A stretch of 64,000 bases of DNA from Verrucosispora sp. NA02020 (GCF_013364215.1 NZ_CP054923.1:620001-684000), one strand, 5' to 3'. Positions 17,352 to 26,027 are shown, counted from the first letter of the stretch. The notes: generated by a model not told the origin, from the sequence alone. Program-made: numbers and translations.

Positions 17352-17975
17352 ATGCGCCAACTGACGGTCGGTTTCGACCTCGACATGACCCTGGTCGACT
17401 CGCGCCCCGGCATCGCCGCCACCTACCGCGCGTTGACCGAGCGGACCGGCGTACCCGTCGACGCCGAGGTCGCCGTGTCGCGGCTGGGCCCGCCGCTGCG
17501 GACCGAGATCGCCCACTGGTTCCCGCCGGAGCGGGTCGACGAGGCGGTGCACGCCTTCCGCGAGCTCTACCCCGCGTACGCGATCACCCCGACCGTGCCA
17601 CTGCCCGGCGCCGTGGCCGCCCTCGACGCGGTACGGCAGCGGGGCGGCCGGGTGCTGGTGGTCACCTCGAAGCTGGGCCGGCTGGCCCGACTGCACCTGG
17701 AACACCTGGGTCTGACGGTCGACGAGGTGGCCGGCGACCTCTTCGCCGAGGGGAAGGCGACAGCGTTGCGGGAGCACGGTGCGACCCACTACGTCGGCGA
17801 TCACGTGGCGGACATGGTGGCGGCGCAGGCGGCCGAGGTGCCGGGGATCGCGGTGGCGACGGGCCCCTGTTCGGTCGACGAGCTGAGGGCCGCCGGGGCG
17901 GCGACCGTGCTGGCGGATCTCACCGGATTCCCGGCGGCGCTCGACGACATGATCCGGCTAGCCTTGAGGCAGTAG
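17352..17975 (+). CDS. HAD-family hydrolase (phosphoglycolate phosphatase-like)
   Basis: 207-residue HAD phosphatase with motif I VGFDLDMTLVDS (Asp9, Asp11), a C1-cap helical domain, motif II VVTSK and motif IV HYVGDHVADMVAA. Note Met in place of the usual Gly after the second Asp. The substrate is unknown. It is divergent from the helicase-associated gene, and the leaderless promoter hexamer fixes the start. The cold-shock gene begins 28 nt downstream, so the two may be co-transcribed. Confidence 0.85.
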   Translation: MRQLTVGFDLDMTLVDSRPGIAATYRALTERTGVPVDAEVAVSRLGPPLRTEIAHWFPPERVDEAVHAFRELYPAYAITPTVPLPGAVAALDAVRQRGGRVLVVTSKLGRLARLHLEHLGLTVDEVAGDLFAEGKATALREHGATHYVGDHVADMVAAQAAEVPGIAVATGPCSVDELRAAGAATVLADLTGFPAALDDMIRLALRQ

Positions 17976-18003
17976 ACGGTTCAAGCGAAGCAGGGGTTCT
18001 CAG

Positions 18004-18390
18004 GTGCCTACGGGTCGAGTGAAGTGGTACGACGCGGCCAAGGGATACGGGTTCGTCACCAGTGACGAGGGTGGCGACGTGTTCCTGCCGAAGGGCGCGC
18101 TACCGGCGGGTGTCACCGACCTCAAGGGCGGCCAGCGGGTCGACTTCAGCGTGGTGGACAGCCGACGCGGCGCGCAGGCGATGGGAGTGAAGCTGCTCGA
18201 CGCCCCGCCCTCCGTGGCGGAGTTGCGGCGCCGACCCGCCGAGGAGCTGCACGGTCTGGTCGAAGACATGATCAAGGTGCTGGAGGCGAAGGTGCAGCCG
18301 GACCTGCGCCGGGGCCGCTTCCCGGATCGCAAGACCGCCCAGAAGGTCGCTCAGTTGGTCCACGCGGTCGCCCGCGAGCTGGAGGTCTGA
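18004..18390 (+). CDS. Cold-shock-domain RNA-binding protein with C-terminal extension
   Basis: 128 residues. The CSD (1-66) has the RNP1-like motif GRVKWYDAAKGYGFVTSDEGGDVF. The remaining 60 or so residues are a helical, charged extension (ELRRRPAEELHGLVEDMIKVLEAKVQ), as in M. tuberculosis Rv0871. It probably acts as an RNA chaperone. GTG start. The last 40 bp overlap the 3' end of mqnD on the other strand. Confidence 0.9.
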   Translation: MPTGRVKWYDAAKGYGFVTSDEGGDVFLPKGALPAGVTDLKGGQRVDFSVVDSRRGAQAMGVKLLDAPPSVAELRRRPAEELHGLVEDMIKVLEAKVQPDLRRGRFPDRKTAQKVAQLVHAVARELEV

Positions 18391-19199
18391 GGCACGAGCC
18401 CGGCGTCGGCGGCCCGGCCGAGCAGCGCCTCCACGGCAGCGAACCCCGCGTCCCCCAGGTCGGCGGTGAACTCGTTGACGTAGAGGCCGATGTGCCGGTC
18501 CACCACGTCGGGCTCCATCTCCTGCGCGTGCGCCACCACGTACGCCCGACTGGCCGCCGGGTCGGCCCAGGCCCGCGCGACGGAGTCCCGGATCCATCCG
18601 GCGGCCTGCTGCGGGTCGACCGCGCCGCGCCGCGCCAGGATGGCACCGAGCGGGATCGGCAGCCCGGTGTCGGACTCCCACCACTCGCCGAGGTCGACCA
18701 GGGCGGTCAGCCCGTGGCGGGGGTAGGTGAACCGCGCCTCGTGGATCACCAGCCCGGCGTCGTACCGTCCGGCGGCCACGCCGGGCATGATCTCGTGGAA
18801 CGGCACCACCTCGATGCGGCGCGGCGTCCGGCCGGCGGCCCAGAGCCGGAACAGCAGGTACGCGGTGGTCCGGTCGCCCGGCACCGCCACCGTCGCGTCA
18901 CTCAGGTCGGTCCGGTCCGGCCCACCGTCCCGGTCGGCCCGGGTGAGCACCAGCGGCCCGCAGCCGCGCCCCAGCGCACCCCCGCAGGGCAGCAGGTGGT
19001 AGTCCGCCAGCAGCCAGGGCAAGGCGGCGTAACTCACCTTCACCAGGTCGAACGCGCCGCGCTCGGCGGCCGTGTTGGTGACGTCGACGTCGGCGTACGT
19101 CACCTCGACCGGCGGGGCACCGGGCACCTGACCGTGCACCAGCGCATGGAAGACGAACGTGTCGTTGGGGCAGGGCGAGATCGCCAGCGAGAGCGCCAC
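18351..19199 (-). CDS. mqnD: 1,4-dihydroxy-6-naphthoate synthase (MqnD)
   Basis: Last dedicated step of the futalosine route to menaquinone: converts cyclic dehypoxanthinyl futalosine to 1,4-dihydroxy-6-naphthoate. The 282-residue periplasmic-binding-protein-like fold begins ALSLAISPCPNDTFVFHALVHG, which is diagnostic. The GTG start at 19199 has TACGGT exactly 6 nt upstream (19206-19211, minus strand), suggesting a leaderless mRNA. The 3' ends of mqnD and the cold-shock gene overlap by 40 bp. Confidence 0.93.
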   Translation of the reverse strand: MALSLAISPCPNDTFVFHALVHGQVPGAPPVEVTYADVDVTNTAAERGAFDLVKVSYAALPWLLADYHLLPCGGALGRGCGPLVLTRADRDGGPDRTDLSDATVAVPGDRTTAYLLFRLWAAGRTPRRIEVVPFHEIMPGVAAGRYDAGLVIHEARFTYPRHGLTALVDLGEWWESDTGLPIPLGAILARRGAVDPQQAAGWIRDSVARAWADPAASRAYVVAHAQEMEPDVVDRHIGLYVNEFTADLGDAGFAAVEALLGRAADAGLVPQTSSSRATAWTN

Positions 19200-19383
19200 G
19201 ACTCCACCGTAACCCCGCCCCCACCGCCCGCCACCCGCCGGTACGCCGACCGTCGGCCAGCCCACACCCGCCACCACGCCCACTGACCGTCCTCACCACC
19301 CCGGACCACCCCACGGCTCTCGCCGCCGTTCCACCGTTCGATCTCACGCTGGGCCGCCGGTACCCGGCACAGACCCCAGCGGC

Positions 19384-19560
19384 TCATGTGCCGGCCCTGG
19401 CGGTTTTGGCGCGGGATCTGGCGGCTCCGGCGCGGACCGTGGCGTTCGGGCGCGGGCCCTGGTGCTCCGGCGCGGGCAGGTATTCACCCCAGCGAACACC
19501 AGGGACAACGCGCCTGGCGACGTAGTCGCCGGGCTTCCCCGACGCTGACGCCTTGTCCAC
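19384..19560 (-). CDS. Possible small basic protein
   Basis: 58-codon open frame with GTG start, AAAGGGG about 8 nt upstream and GC-rich third positions. The product (GDYVARRVVPGVRWGEYLPAPE...) is basic and Pro/Ala-rich with no recognised family. It could be spurious in such GC-rich DNA. Confidence 0.3.
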   Translation of the reverse strand: MDKASASGKPGDYVARRVVPGVRWGEYLPAPEHQGPRPNATVRAGAARSRAKTARAGT

Positions 19561-19901
19561 TGCGGCCCCTTTCGAGCTGACTGCAGCGACGGATCGGACC
19601 TCGCCCCAACGGACCTCGCCTCGCCACAAAGTGCACCTGTTCGGCAGCCACGGAGGCGATAGCACCAACGGTTCAGCTCGAAAGGCGGCCGAGGGGAGTA
19701 CAGGAGGCGCGACCCGCCGGGGTCATTGCACGGGCCACCAGCAGGCGCAAGAGCCTACTCACAGAGTTATCCACAGGCGTTGTCCACAGGTTCGCCGGGC
19801 GGGTTGAGCGGGCCGCCCGGTTCGGTCAGCATCGATGGTGCGGTTCAGCGACGGCATGCGTTCAGCGATGGCATGGGCCAACGACGGCACGGGGGACAGC
19901 G
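19561..19901. other. Intergenic region with tandem DnaA boxes
   Basis: Apart from the DnaA-box pair at 19767-19788 and a short near-repeat TTCAGCGAYGGCATG (twice, about 19843-19875), I see no gene here. Confidence 0.45.
19767..19788 (+). promoter_or_regulatory. Two tandem DnaA boxes
   Basis: TTATCCACA (19767-19775, the classic consensus) and TTGTCCACA (19780-19788, the actinomycete form) lie on the same strand, 13 bp apart start to start. They sit upstream of the XRE-GNAT gene. Two boxes alone are too few for an origin; a DnaA-titration or regulatory site is possible. Confidence 0.5.
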
Positions 19902-20870
19902 ATGGTGGGGGACGGTAGTGGTGAGGGCGTGGCCGGCGGTGGCGGAGTGGCCGGCGGTGAGGGCGTGGCCGGCGGTGGCGGAGTGGCGGGCGGTGACGGT
20001 GCGGTGGATCGGGTCGGACGGACCCGAGCCGGCAGTTCTGGCGAGCGGCTGACGGATGTGGGGGCGATGCTGCGGGCGTTGCGGCGACGGGCCGACCTGA
20101 GTCAGCGGGAACTGGCTGCGCTGTCCGGGGTGCCGCAGTCGACGGTGGCGCGGATCGAGTCGGGGCGGGGTGCTGACCCGCGCTTCCGGACCGTGCAGCG
20201 GCTCGTCCGTGCGGCGGGTGGCACGGTGGGCCTCGTCGCGGGCGGTGCCCTTACTGCGGGGGACGCCCTTGCTGCGGGGGCGGGCGAGGTGGCTTCGGAC
20301 GACGGCTGGCGGGACGCGGCGGGGCGTCGCTATCCGGCTCATCTCGACGCTCGCCGGGTCCGCACGCTCAGGGACTGGCCGGGGGCCTGGTGGGCGGACT
20401 GGTACACGTTGCCGCCCGAGCGGTGGCCGTTACGGGTACCCGAGGTGACCTTCGACCTGAACCGGCGGTACCGGGACGAGCGGCGGCTGCGTGAACGGTC
20501 GTTCGCCGGGGTGCGGGTCCGCCGCGTCACCGACGGCGTGCCGGAGACGTGCTGGCGCCTGGTCGCCGAGTTGCCGGACGGTGATCTGGTCGGCGAGTTG
20601 CGTGCGCATGAGCGCAGCCTCGACCTGCGGTACGGCGTGGACCTGGGCGACCGGCGTGAGGTGGTGCTGGACGGTGTGCTGGTTGCTCCCCAGTTGCAGC
20701 GGCTGGGCATCGGACGGCGTCTGGTGGGCCGGCTCGTCGAGGAGACGCGTCTGGTGGGCCCGCGCGCGGTGTGCGCCATCGCCGAGTCGGCTGGCGTGCA
20801 GTTCCTGATGGCCTGCGGCTTCCGGATCGAGGGGAGCAGGCCCATGGCGCTCCGTCTGGAACACCGATGA
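19902..20870 (+). CDS. XRE-family regulator fused to a GNAT acetyltransferase
   Basis: 322 residues. The first 40 are Gly/Val-rich and encoded by a 36-bp tandem repeat. An XRE helix-turn-helix follows at about 52-105 (LRALRRRADLSQRELAALSGVPQSTVARIESGRG). After a linker, a C-terminal GNAT-like fold carries the acetyl-CoA loop QRLGIGRRL (about 267-275). It may bind DNA and sense or modify a small molecule; the target is unknown. The ATG has GGGGGA upstream; an internal ATG at 20067 would give a protein without the repeat. Confidence 0.75.
   Translation: MVGDGSGEGVAGGGGVAGGEGVAGGGGVAGGDGAVDRVGRTRAGSSGERLTDVGAMLRALRRRADLSQRELAALSGVPQSTVARIESGRGADPRFRTVQRLVRAAGGTVGLVAGGALTAGDALAAGAGEVASDDGWRDAAGRRYPAHLDARRVRTLRDWPGAWWADWYTLPPERWPLRVPEVTFDLNRRYRDERRLRERSFAGVRVRRVTDGVPETCWRLVAELPDGDLVGELRAHERSLDLRYGVDLGDRREVVLDGVLVAPQLQRLGIGRRLVGRLVEETRLVGPRAVCAIAESAGVQFLMACGFRIEGSRPMALRLEHR
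19921..19992 (+). repeat. 36-bp tandem repeat, two units
   Basis: Units 19921-19956 and 19957-19992 differ at one base. Translated they give the repeated Gly/Val segment at the N-terminus of the XRE-GNAT protein. Being in multiples of three, copy-number change would keep the frame. Confidence 0.8.
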
Positions 20871-20884
20871 CGGCCGCATCAGCG

Positions 20885-20923
20885 CGAGAACGGCGAGAAC
20901 GGCGGGAACGGCGGAACGGCGAG
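20885..20923 (+). repeat. Short GAACGGCG tandem repeat
   Basis: Four near copies of GAACGGCG with 0-2 nt spacers lie between the convergent XRE-GNAT and mqnB genes. They are probably replication slippage products. Confidence 0.6.
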
Positions 20924-20943
20924 GTTGGCGTGCGGCGGGGTGG

Positions 20944-21594
20944 CTAGCGCAGGGCGGTGGCGGCGGCGGTGAGGGCGACGAGCGCCTCGCGCATCCGCCA
21001 GGCACCGCGGTCACGGGGGCCGATCGGGTTGGAGACGGTGCGCAGCTCCGCGAAGGGTACGCCGGCGTGGGTGGCGGCGACGGCCACGCCGTACCCCTCC
21101 ATGGCCTCGGCCACGGCGTCCGGGTGACGCCGGCTCAACGCCTCGGTGCTGGCGGCGGTGCCGGTGACGGTGCTGACGGTCAGTACCGGCCCGACGGTGG
21201 CGTCCGGTAGCGCGTCGCGCAGGCCGGCCAGCAGGGCAGGGTCGACGGCGACGGAGGTGCCACCACCGAGTAGTTCCGCCGGCATGCCGAGGTCGTCGAG
21301 GGGGATGAAGCCGTCGGGTGACTCGGCGCCCAGGTCGGCGGCGACGGCCCGGGTGCCGAGCACGGTGCCGCCGACCGGCACTCGGCCCGGGAAACCGCCG
21401 GCCACGCCCGCGCTGATCACCCCTCGGTACGGCCGACCGGCGCCCTCGGCGAGGGCGAGGAGACGTGCGGTCGCGGCTCCGGCGACGGCCGGGCCCACGC
21501 CCACCGGCACCACCGCCACGGTGGGGTCGGCGAGACCGGCCTGGATCGCCTCCGCCTCGGCGGGGACGGCGGTGACCACGAGCAGGCCGGTCAC
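20944..21594 (-). CDS. mqnB: Futalosine hydrolase (MqnB)
   Basis: Nucleosidase that removes hypoxanthine from futalosine in menaquinone synthesis. The 216-residue phosphorylase-superfamily protein starts LLVVTAVPAEAEAIQAGL and has GVISAGVAGGFPGRVPVGGTV and the purine-binding AVAEAMEGYGVA. It lies 1.7 kb from mqnD on the same strand. The GTG start overlaps the stop of the upstream MFS gene by 4 bp (GTGA), so translation is coupled. Confidence 0.92.
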   Translation of the reverse strand: MTGLLVVTAVPAEAEAIQAGLADPTVAVVPVGVGPAVAGAATARLLALAEGAGRPYRGVISAGVAGGFPGRVPVGGTVLGTRAVAADLGAESPDGFIPLDDLGMPAELLGGGTSVAVDPALLAGLRDALPDATVGPVLTVSTVTGTAASTEALSRRHPDAVAEAMEGYGVAVAATHAGVPFAELRTVSNPIGPRDRGAWRMREALVALTAAATALR

Positions 21595-23264
21595 GGGATC
21601 GGCCCCGGCGAGCTGCGTCGGGTCTCGTCGTCGCTGCCGCCGGAGCCGGTGACCGCCGACGACGGACGGTAGATGTGGAAGCCGGGCGGTGCCAGGTCGC
21701 GCTCGTCGGTCGTACCCCCCTGGTAGGGCGCGGGTGAGGTGGGCGCGGCGGCGGCCTCGGTGGCCTTCGCCTGCTCGGCGGCTTCGGCCGCCTTCTTGTC
21801 CCGGGCGGCCTGTTCCGTGGCGGCCTCTTCGTCGGCGGCCCGTTCCTCGCTGGCCAGCTCGTCGTCGGTCAGCGGCCGGCCGCGCAGCCGTTCGGTCCGC
21901 AGCCGGCGGGCCATCACCATGCCGCGCATGGCGGCGAGCGTGCCGACACCGGCGGCGACCGCGATGCCGATCCGGCCCTCGAAGGGTACGAGTCCCAGCC
22001 CGCCACCGGCGACGAAGGCGAGCATCAGGGCCGTCTCGGAGTGCGCGAAGGAACTCGCCCGCAGCCGTTCCGGGATGCGTTCCTGGATCGAGGCGTCCAC
22101 GGCCAGCTTGGCGATGCCGCTCATCATGGCCGCGACCACGCAGAGCAGGGCGACCATCGGCAGGGAGAAGTTCAGGACGGCGAGTATGCCCACCCCGGCC
22201 ACGATGATCATGCCGCTGGACTGGAGTGCGGCCGGCCGGTGGATGCGCAGTCGGGTGCCGATGGCGGTGGCCAGGAAGGTGCCGACGGCAAGGGCGCCGC
22301 CGACCACGCCGAGTGCTCCCTCGTCACCCAGGTCACGCCCGAACACCACGGTGGTCAGGTCGCCCGCCTTGATGCTGAAGGCGAGGAAGAGCAGCAGGAA
22401 GCCGTAGATCGCGCGTAACGTGGCCGCGCCGACGAGGTTGGAGATCACCAGCCGCCCGGCGGGTCGACCCCGGCCGAGTGGTCGGTCACCGGTACGGCGC
22501 AGCAGCGCGCGCAGCGGGCGGGGAACCCGTTCCGGTGGCTCGGAGTCGGCCTTCGGCGGCAGCCGGAGCGCCACCACCATGCCGACCAGGAAGATGACCG
22601 AGGCGACCCGGAGCGGCCACTGCGGCCCGAACCAGAACGCGGCCAGTCCGATCGGGGCGACCAGGGCACCGGCCACCGTGCCGTAGACGCTGGCACGGGC
22701 GCCGACCTGGGAGAGCCCGAGCCCTTCGGGTAGGAGTCTGGGCACGGCGGCGGATCTGGCCACGCCGTACGCCCGGGAGAGCGCGAGTACGCCGAACGCC
22801 GCCGGGTAGAGCCCGAAACCGTGGATGTAGTCGGAGATCAACCAGGCCAGGAAGGCCCGACCCAGCATGGTCGTGGCCAACGCGTACCGCCGACCGTGCC
22901 GGAAGTGGTCGAGCAGCGGGCCGACCACCGGGGCGAGCATGGCGAACGGCACCATGGTCACCAGCAGATAGAGCGCGACCTTGCTGCGCGCCTCGCCGAG
23001 CGGCACGTTGAAGAAGATCGTCCCGGCCAGGCCGATGGCGATCAGCGTGTCCCCGGCACAGGAGACGGCGTGCAGGTCGAACATGCGGACCATGCCGGTC
23101 TCGCCGCCGGCACCCCGGGTCCGGGCCCGGGCGGCACTGCGCGTCACCCAGCGTCCGCTGCTCACCGAGCCGCGCAGCAGCAGCCGGACGGCCCGGATTC
23201 CGGTGCCGACGGTCCGCCCGAGGAGGGACCTCTCGGAGCGGGAGGACAGCGGCATGGCACCCAT
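21591..23264 (-). CDS. MFS-type transporter (Rv0876c-like)
   Basis: About 557 residues, with 10-12 membrane segments between about 70 and 460. The N-terminal 55 residues are Arg-rich and cytosolic; the C-terminal 95 are a charged Glu/Ala helix plus Pro-rich tail (KAAEAAEQAKATEAAAAP). The transported compound is unknown. The coupling to mqnB and the same neighbourhood in mycobacteria suggest a housekeeping role. The start could be the ATG at 23264 or at 23255; neither has a strong ribosome site. Confidence 0.8.
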   Translation of the reverse strand: MGAMPLSSRSERSLLGRTVGTGIRAVRLLLRGSVSSGRWVTRSAARARTRGAGGETGMVRMFDLHAVSCAGDTLIAIGLAGTIFFNVPLGEARSKVALYLLVTMVPFAMLAPVVGPLLDHFRHGRRYALATTMLGRAFLAWLISDYIHGFGLYPAAFGVLALSRAYGVARSAAVPRLLPEGLGLSQVGARASVYGTVAGALVAPIGLAAFWFGPQWPLRVASVIFLVGMVVALRLPPKADSEPPERVPRPLRALLRRTGDRPLGRGRPAGRLVISNLVGAATLRAIYGFLLLFLAFSIKAGDLTTVVFGRDLGDEGALGVVGGALAVGTFLATAIGTRLRIHRPAALQSSGMIIVAGVGILAVLNFSLPMVALLCVVAAMMSGIAKLAVDASIQERIPERLRASSFAHSETALMLAFVAGGGLGLVPFEGRIGIAVAAGVGTLAAMRGMVMARRLRTERLRGRPLTDDELASEERAADEEAATEQAARDKKAAEAAEQAKATEAAAAPTSPAPYQGGTTDERDLAPPGFHIYRPSSAVTGSGGSDDETRRSSPGPIP

Positions 23265-23342
23265 CCTGAACCATCCGGCCGACACTTGGCGCGTCACCGC
23301 CGGAGAACACCTCTGGGGAGTGCCTCACAGTCGGAGCCGCGC

Positions 23343-24179
23343 ATGGGTGACAATGGTTGGGTGACCAGGCCCGCCTCCGCCCGCGCCGCTCGTCTCGACC
23401 AGGTCTGCGCCGCCGCCGTCGAGGTGGCCCGCGCCGGCATCACCGAGGTGGATCCCGACGATGTCGGCGACCACCTGCAAGCCGTGGCCGAGGGTGACCG
23501 ACTCGTCACCCACTACTTCGAGTGCCGTCAGGCCGGATATCGCGGTTGGCGGTGGGCGGTCACCGTCACCCGGGTGCCGCGCAGCCGGACCGTGACGATC
23601 TGCGAGACGGTGCTGCTGCCCGGACCGGACGCGCTGCTCGCGCCCGGCTGGCTGCCCTGGCAGGAGCGGCTCAAGCCGGGTGACCTGGGCCCCGGTGACC
23701 TGCTGCCGACGCCGCCGGACGACGAGCGGCTCCAGCCCGGTTACCTGCTCTCGGACGACTCGGCGGTCGAGGAGACCTCGTGGGAGCTGGGGCTCGGTCG
23801 GCCCCGGGTGTTGTCGAGGGAGGGTCGGGCCGAGGCGGCACAGCGCTGGTACGACGGCGACCACGGTCCGACGGCGCCCATCTCGACCGCCGCGCCCGCC
23901 GCCGCCCGGTGCGGCACCTGCGGCTTCTATCTGCCGCTCGCCGGCAACCTGCGGCTCTGCTTCGGCGTGTGCGGCAACTTCTACGCCCCGGACGACGGCC
24001 GGGTGGTCAGCGCCGACCACGGATGTGGTGCCCACTCGGAGACCCTGGTCGACGCCGAGACGCCGGTGGACGAGATGCCCACGGTGTACGACGACAGCGC
24101 GATGGAGCCGATGACGGTCAGCCGTGCGCCCGGGTCCGTGGAGTCCGGCGAGCCGGCGGAGCCGTACGGCCACTCCTGA
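23343..24179 (+). CDS. DUF3027 family protein
   Basis: 278-residue conserved actinobacterial protein. The N-terminal domain has VTHYFECRQAGYRGWRWAVTV. Near the C-terminus four cysteines in two pairs (CGTCGFYLPL... CFGVCGN) look like a zinc ribbon. The function is unknown. The ATG has GGAG 6 nt upstream; an in-frame GTG at 23361 is an alternative start. It is divergent from the MFS gene. Confidence 0.85.
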   Translation: MGDNGWVTRPASARAARLDQVCAAAVEVARAGITEVDPDDVGDHLQAVAEGDRLVTHYFECRQAGYRGWRWAVTVTRVPRSRTVTICETVLLPGPDALLAPGWLPWQERLKPGDLGPGDLLPTPPDDERLQPGYLLSDDSAVEETSWELGLGRPRVLSREGRAEAAQRWYDGDHGPTAPISTAAPAAARCGTCGFYLPLAGNLRLCFGVCGNFYAPDDGRVVSADHGCGAHSETLVDAETPVDEMPTVYDDSAMEPMTVSRAPGSVESGEPAEPYGHS

Positions 24180-24193
24180 TCGGCAGGAGGCGG

Positions 24194-24218
24194 ACCGCCC
24201 CGGCGACGCCCGGGCGGT
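24194..24218. terminator. Hairpin between convergent DUF3027 and DUF2530 genes
   Basis: ACCGCCC (24194-24200) pairs with GGGCGGT (24212-24218), with a further short stem in the loop. It lies 15 nt after the DUF3027 stop and just before the DUF2530 stop. Confidence 0.45.
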
Positions 24219-24222
24219 TCGC

Positions 24223-24465
24223 TCAGCCGGCGGCGCGTCGTCGCCGTCGGTGGGCGTCGTGGCGCATCATCACCGCGAGACCGGGGAAGCCCCACAGAAA
24301 ACCGGCCAGGCAGATCCAGAGCCAGTTCTCGTGACCGCTGTCGATCAGCCGGTCCCGGAACAGCAGCAGCACCAGGCCGGCGACCGCCCAGGCCACGATC
24401 CCGGCCAGCACGAACGGCACCATCGGCGGGTCGAGCGGCTCGGGGCGGGGCTGCTGCTTCGGCAC
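24223..24465 (-). CDS. DUF2530 small membrane protein
   Basis: 80 residues with two membrane segments (about 15-36 and 45-65) and a basic Arg-rich C-terminus, matching DUF2530. The function is unknown. The GTG start at 24465 has TACCCT exactly 6 nt upstream (24472-24477, minus strand), so it is probably leaderless. The longer frame upstream is disregarded. Confidence 0.75.
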   Translation of the reverse strand: MPKQQPRPEPLDPPMVPFVLAGIVAWAVAGLVLLLFRDRLIDSGHENWLWICLAGFLWGFPGLAVMMRHDAHRRRRRAAG

Positions 24466-24551
24466 CCGGCCAGGGTACGTGACGCTTTTCCACCGCCTCG
24501 GGTTCTGCAACGATGCGCGCGACAACCCGATGATCTGCTGTGAGGTTCCTG

Positions 24552-26027
24552 ATGGCAGTAGCGCCGCCCGACGAGGGCACCCCACTCGATCCCGGCCGTC
24601 CCCGCAACGGCTTCGATCGGTACTTCGAGATCTCGGCCCGCGGCTCGACGATGAGCCGTGAGGTGCGCGGTGGCCTGGCGACCTTCTTCACGATGGCGTA
24701 CATCGTGGTGCTCAACCCGCTCATCCTCGGCAGTGCCGCCGACGGCGACGGCAACACGCTGCCGATCCCGGCGATCGCGGCGGCCACCGCCCTGCTCGCG
24801 GGTCTGTTGACCATCCTGATGGGGGTGGTCGGCCGCTTCCCGCTGGCGGTGGCCGCCGGTCTCGGGGTCAACGCGCTGGTGGCGTACGAGATCGCTCCGG
24901 AGATGACCTGGGCCGACGCGATGGGTCTGGTGGTGATCGAGGGTGTGATCATCGCGGTGCTGGTGCTGACCGGGTTGCGTACCGCGGTGTTCCGCGCGGT
25001 GCCGACCCAGATGAAGACGGCGATCGGCGTCGGCATCGGACTGTTCCTGACCATCATCGGGCTGGTCGACTCCGGTTTCGTCCGGCGACTCCCCGACGAG
25101 GCGAACACCACCGTCCCGGTGGGGCTGGGCATCGGCGGCAAGCTGGTGAGCTGGCCGATGCTGGTGTTCGTGGTGGGTCTGCTGCTGACCCTGGTGCTGG
25201 TGGTGCGCCGGGTACGCGGGGCCATCCTGATCGGCATCTTCGCCTCGACGCTGCTGGCGATGGTGGTCGAGGCGCTCGGCAACATCGGCCCGTCGATGGT
25301 CAACGGCGTACCGAACCCGAAGGGGTGGTCGCTGAACGTCCCGACGCTGCCCAGCAACCCGTTCGACGTGCCGGACCTGTCGCTGCTCGGCAAGTTCAAC
25401 GTGCTCGGGTCGTGGGAGCGAGCCGGTTGGCTGGTCGTGCTGATGTTCATCTTCACGCTGTTGATCACCGACTTCTTCGACACGATGGGCACGATGGTGG
25501 CCGTCGGTCAGGAGGGCGGCATGCTCGACGACCAGGGCACCCCACCCCGGACCAAGGAGATCCTGCTGGTCGACTCGATCGCCGCGGCGAGCGGTGGTGC
25601 GGCCAGCGTCTCCAGTAACACGTCGTTCGTCGAGAGTGCCGCCGGTGTCGCGGAGGGCGCCCGGACCGGTGTGGCCAACCTGGTGACGGGCGTGTTGTTC
25701 CTGCTGGCGATGTTCCTCGCGCCGCTGGTCGTGGTGGTGCCGTTCGAGGCGGCGTCGGTCGCGCTGGTGGTGGTCGGCTTCCTGATGATGACCGCGGTAC
25801 GCACCATCGACTGGTCAGACCACGAGATCGCCATCCCGGCGTTCCTCACCATCGTGCTGATGCCGTTCACGTACTCCATCTCCAACGGCATCGGTGCCGG
25901 ACTCATCGCGTACGTGGTGATGAAGCTGGCCAAGGGCAGGGCCCGGGAGATCCACCCTCTGCTGTACGGGGTGGCGGTGCTGTTCGTGGTGTACTTCCTG
26001 CGCGGCCCGATCGAGTCGCTGTTCTGA
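24552..26027 (+). CDS. NCS2/AzgA-type purine permease
   Basis: Proton-coupled uptake of adenine, guanine or hypoxanthine across the plasma membrane. The 491 residues have about 13 hydrophobic segments. Family marks are GFDRYFEISARGSTMSREVR at the start, FTMAYIVVLNPLILG, AAGLGVNALVAYE and the second-repeat motif SSNTSFVESAAGVAEGARTG. The ATG at 24552 has GTGAGG 7 nt upstream; a GTG at 24540 is less likely. Confidence 0.9.
   Translation: MAVAPPDEGTPLDPGRPRNGFDRYFEISARGSTMSREVRGGLATFFTMAYIVVLNPLILGSAADGDGNTLPIPAIAAATALLAGLLTILMGVVGRFPLAVAAGLGVNALVAYEIAPEMTWADAMGLVVIEGVIIAVLVLTGLRTAVFRAVPTQMKTAIGVGIGLFLTIIGLVDSGFVRRLPDEANTTVPVGLGIGGKLVSWPMLVFVVGLLLTLVLVVRRVRGAILIGIFASTLLAMVVEALGNIGPSMVNGVPNPKGWSLNVPTLPSNPFDVPDLSLLGKFNVLGSWERAGWLVVLMFIFTLLITDFFDTMGTMVAVGQEGGMLDDQGTPPRTKEILLVDSIAAASGGAASVSSNTSFVESAAGVAEGARTGVANLVTGVLFLLAMFLAPLVVVVPFEAASVALVVVGFLMMTAVRTIDWSDHEIAIPAFLTIVLMPFTYSISNGIGAGLIAYVVMKLAKGRAREIHPLLYGVAVLFVVYFLRGPIESLF

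Noticed and set aside
19767..19788. Replication origin (oriC) at the DnaA boxes
   Set aside because: Only two boxes, no dnaA/dnaN neighbourhood and no AT-rich unwinding region.
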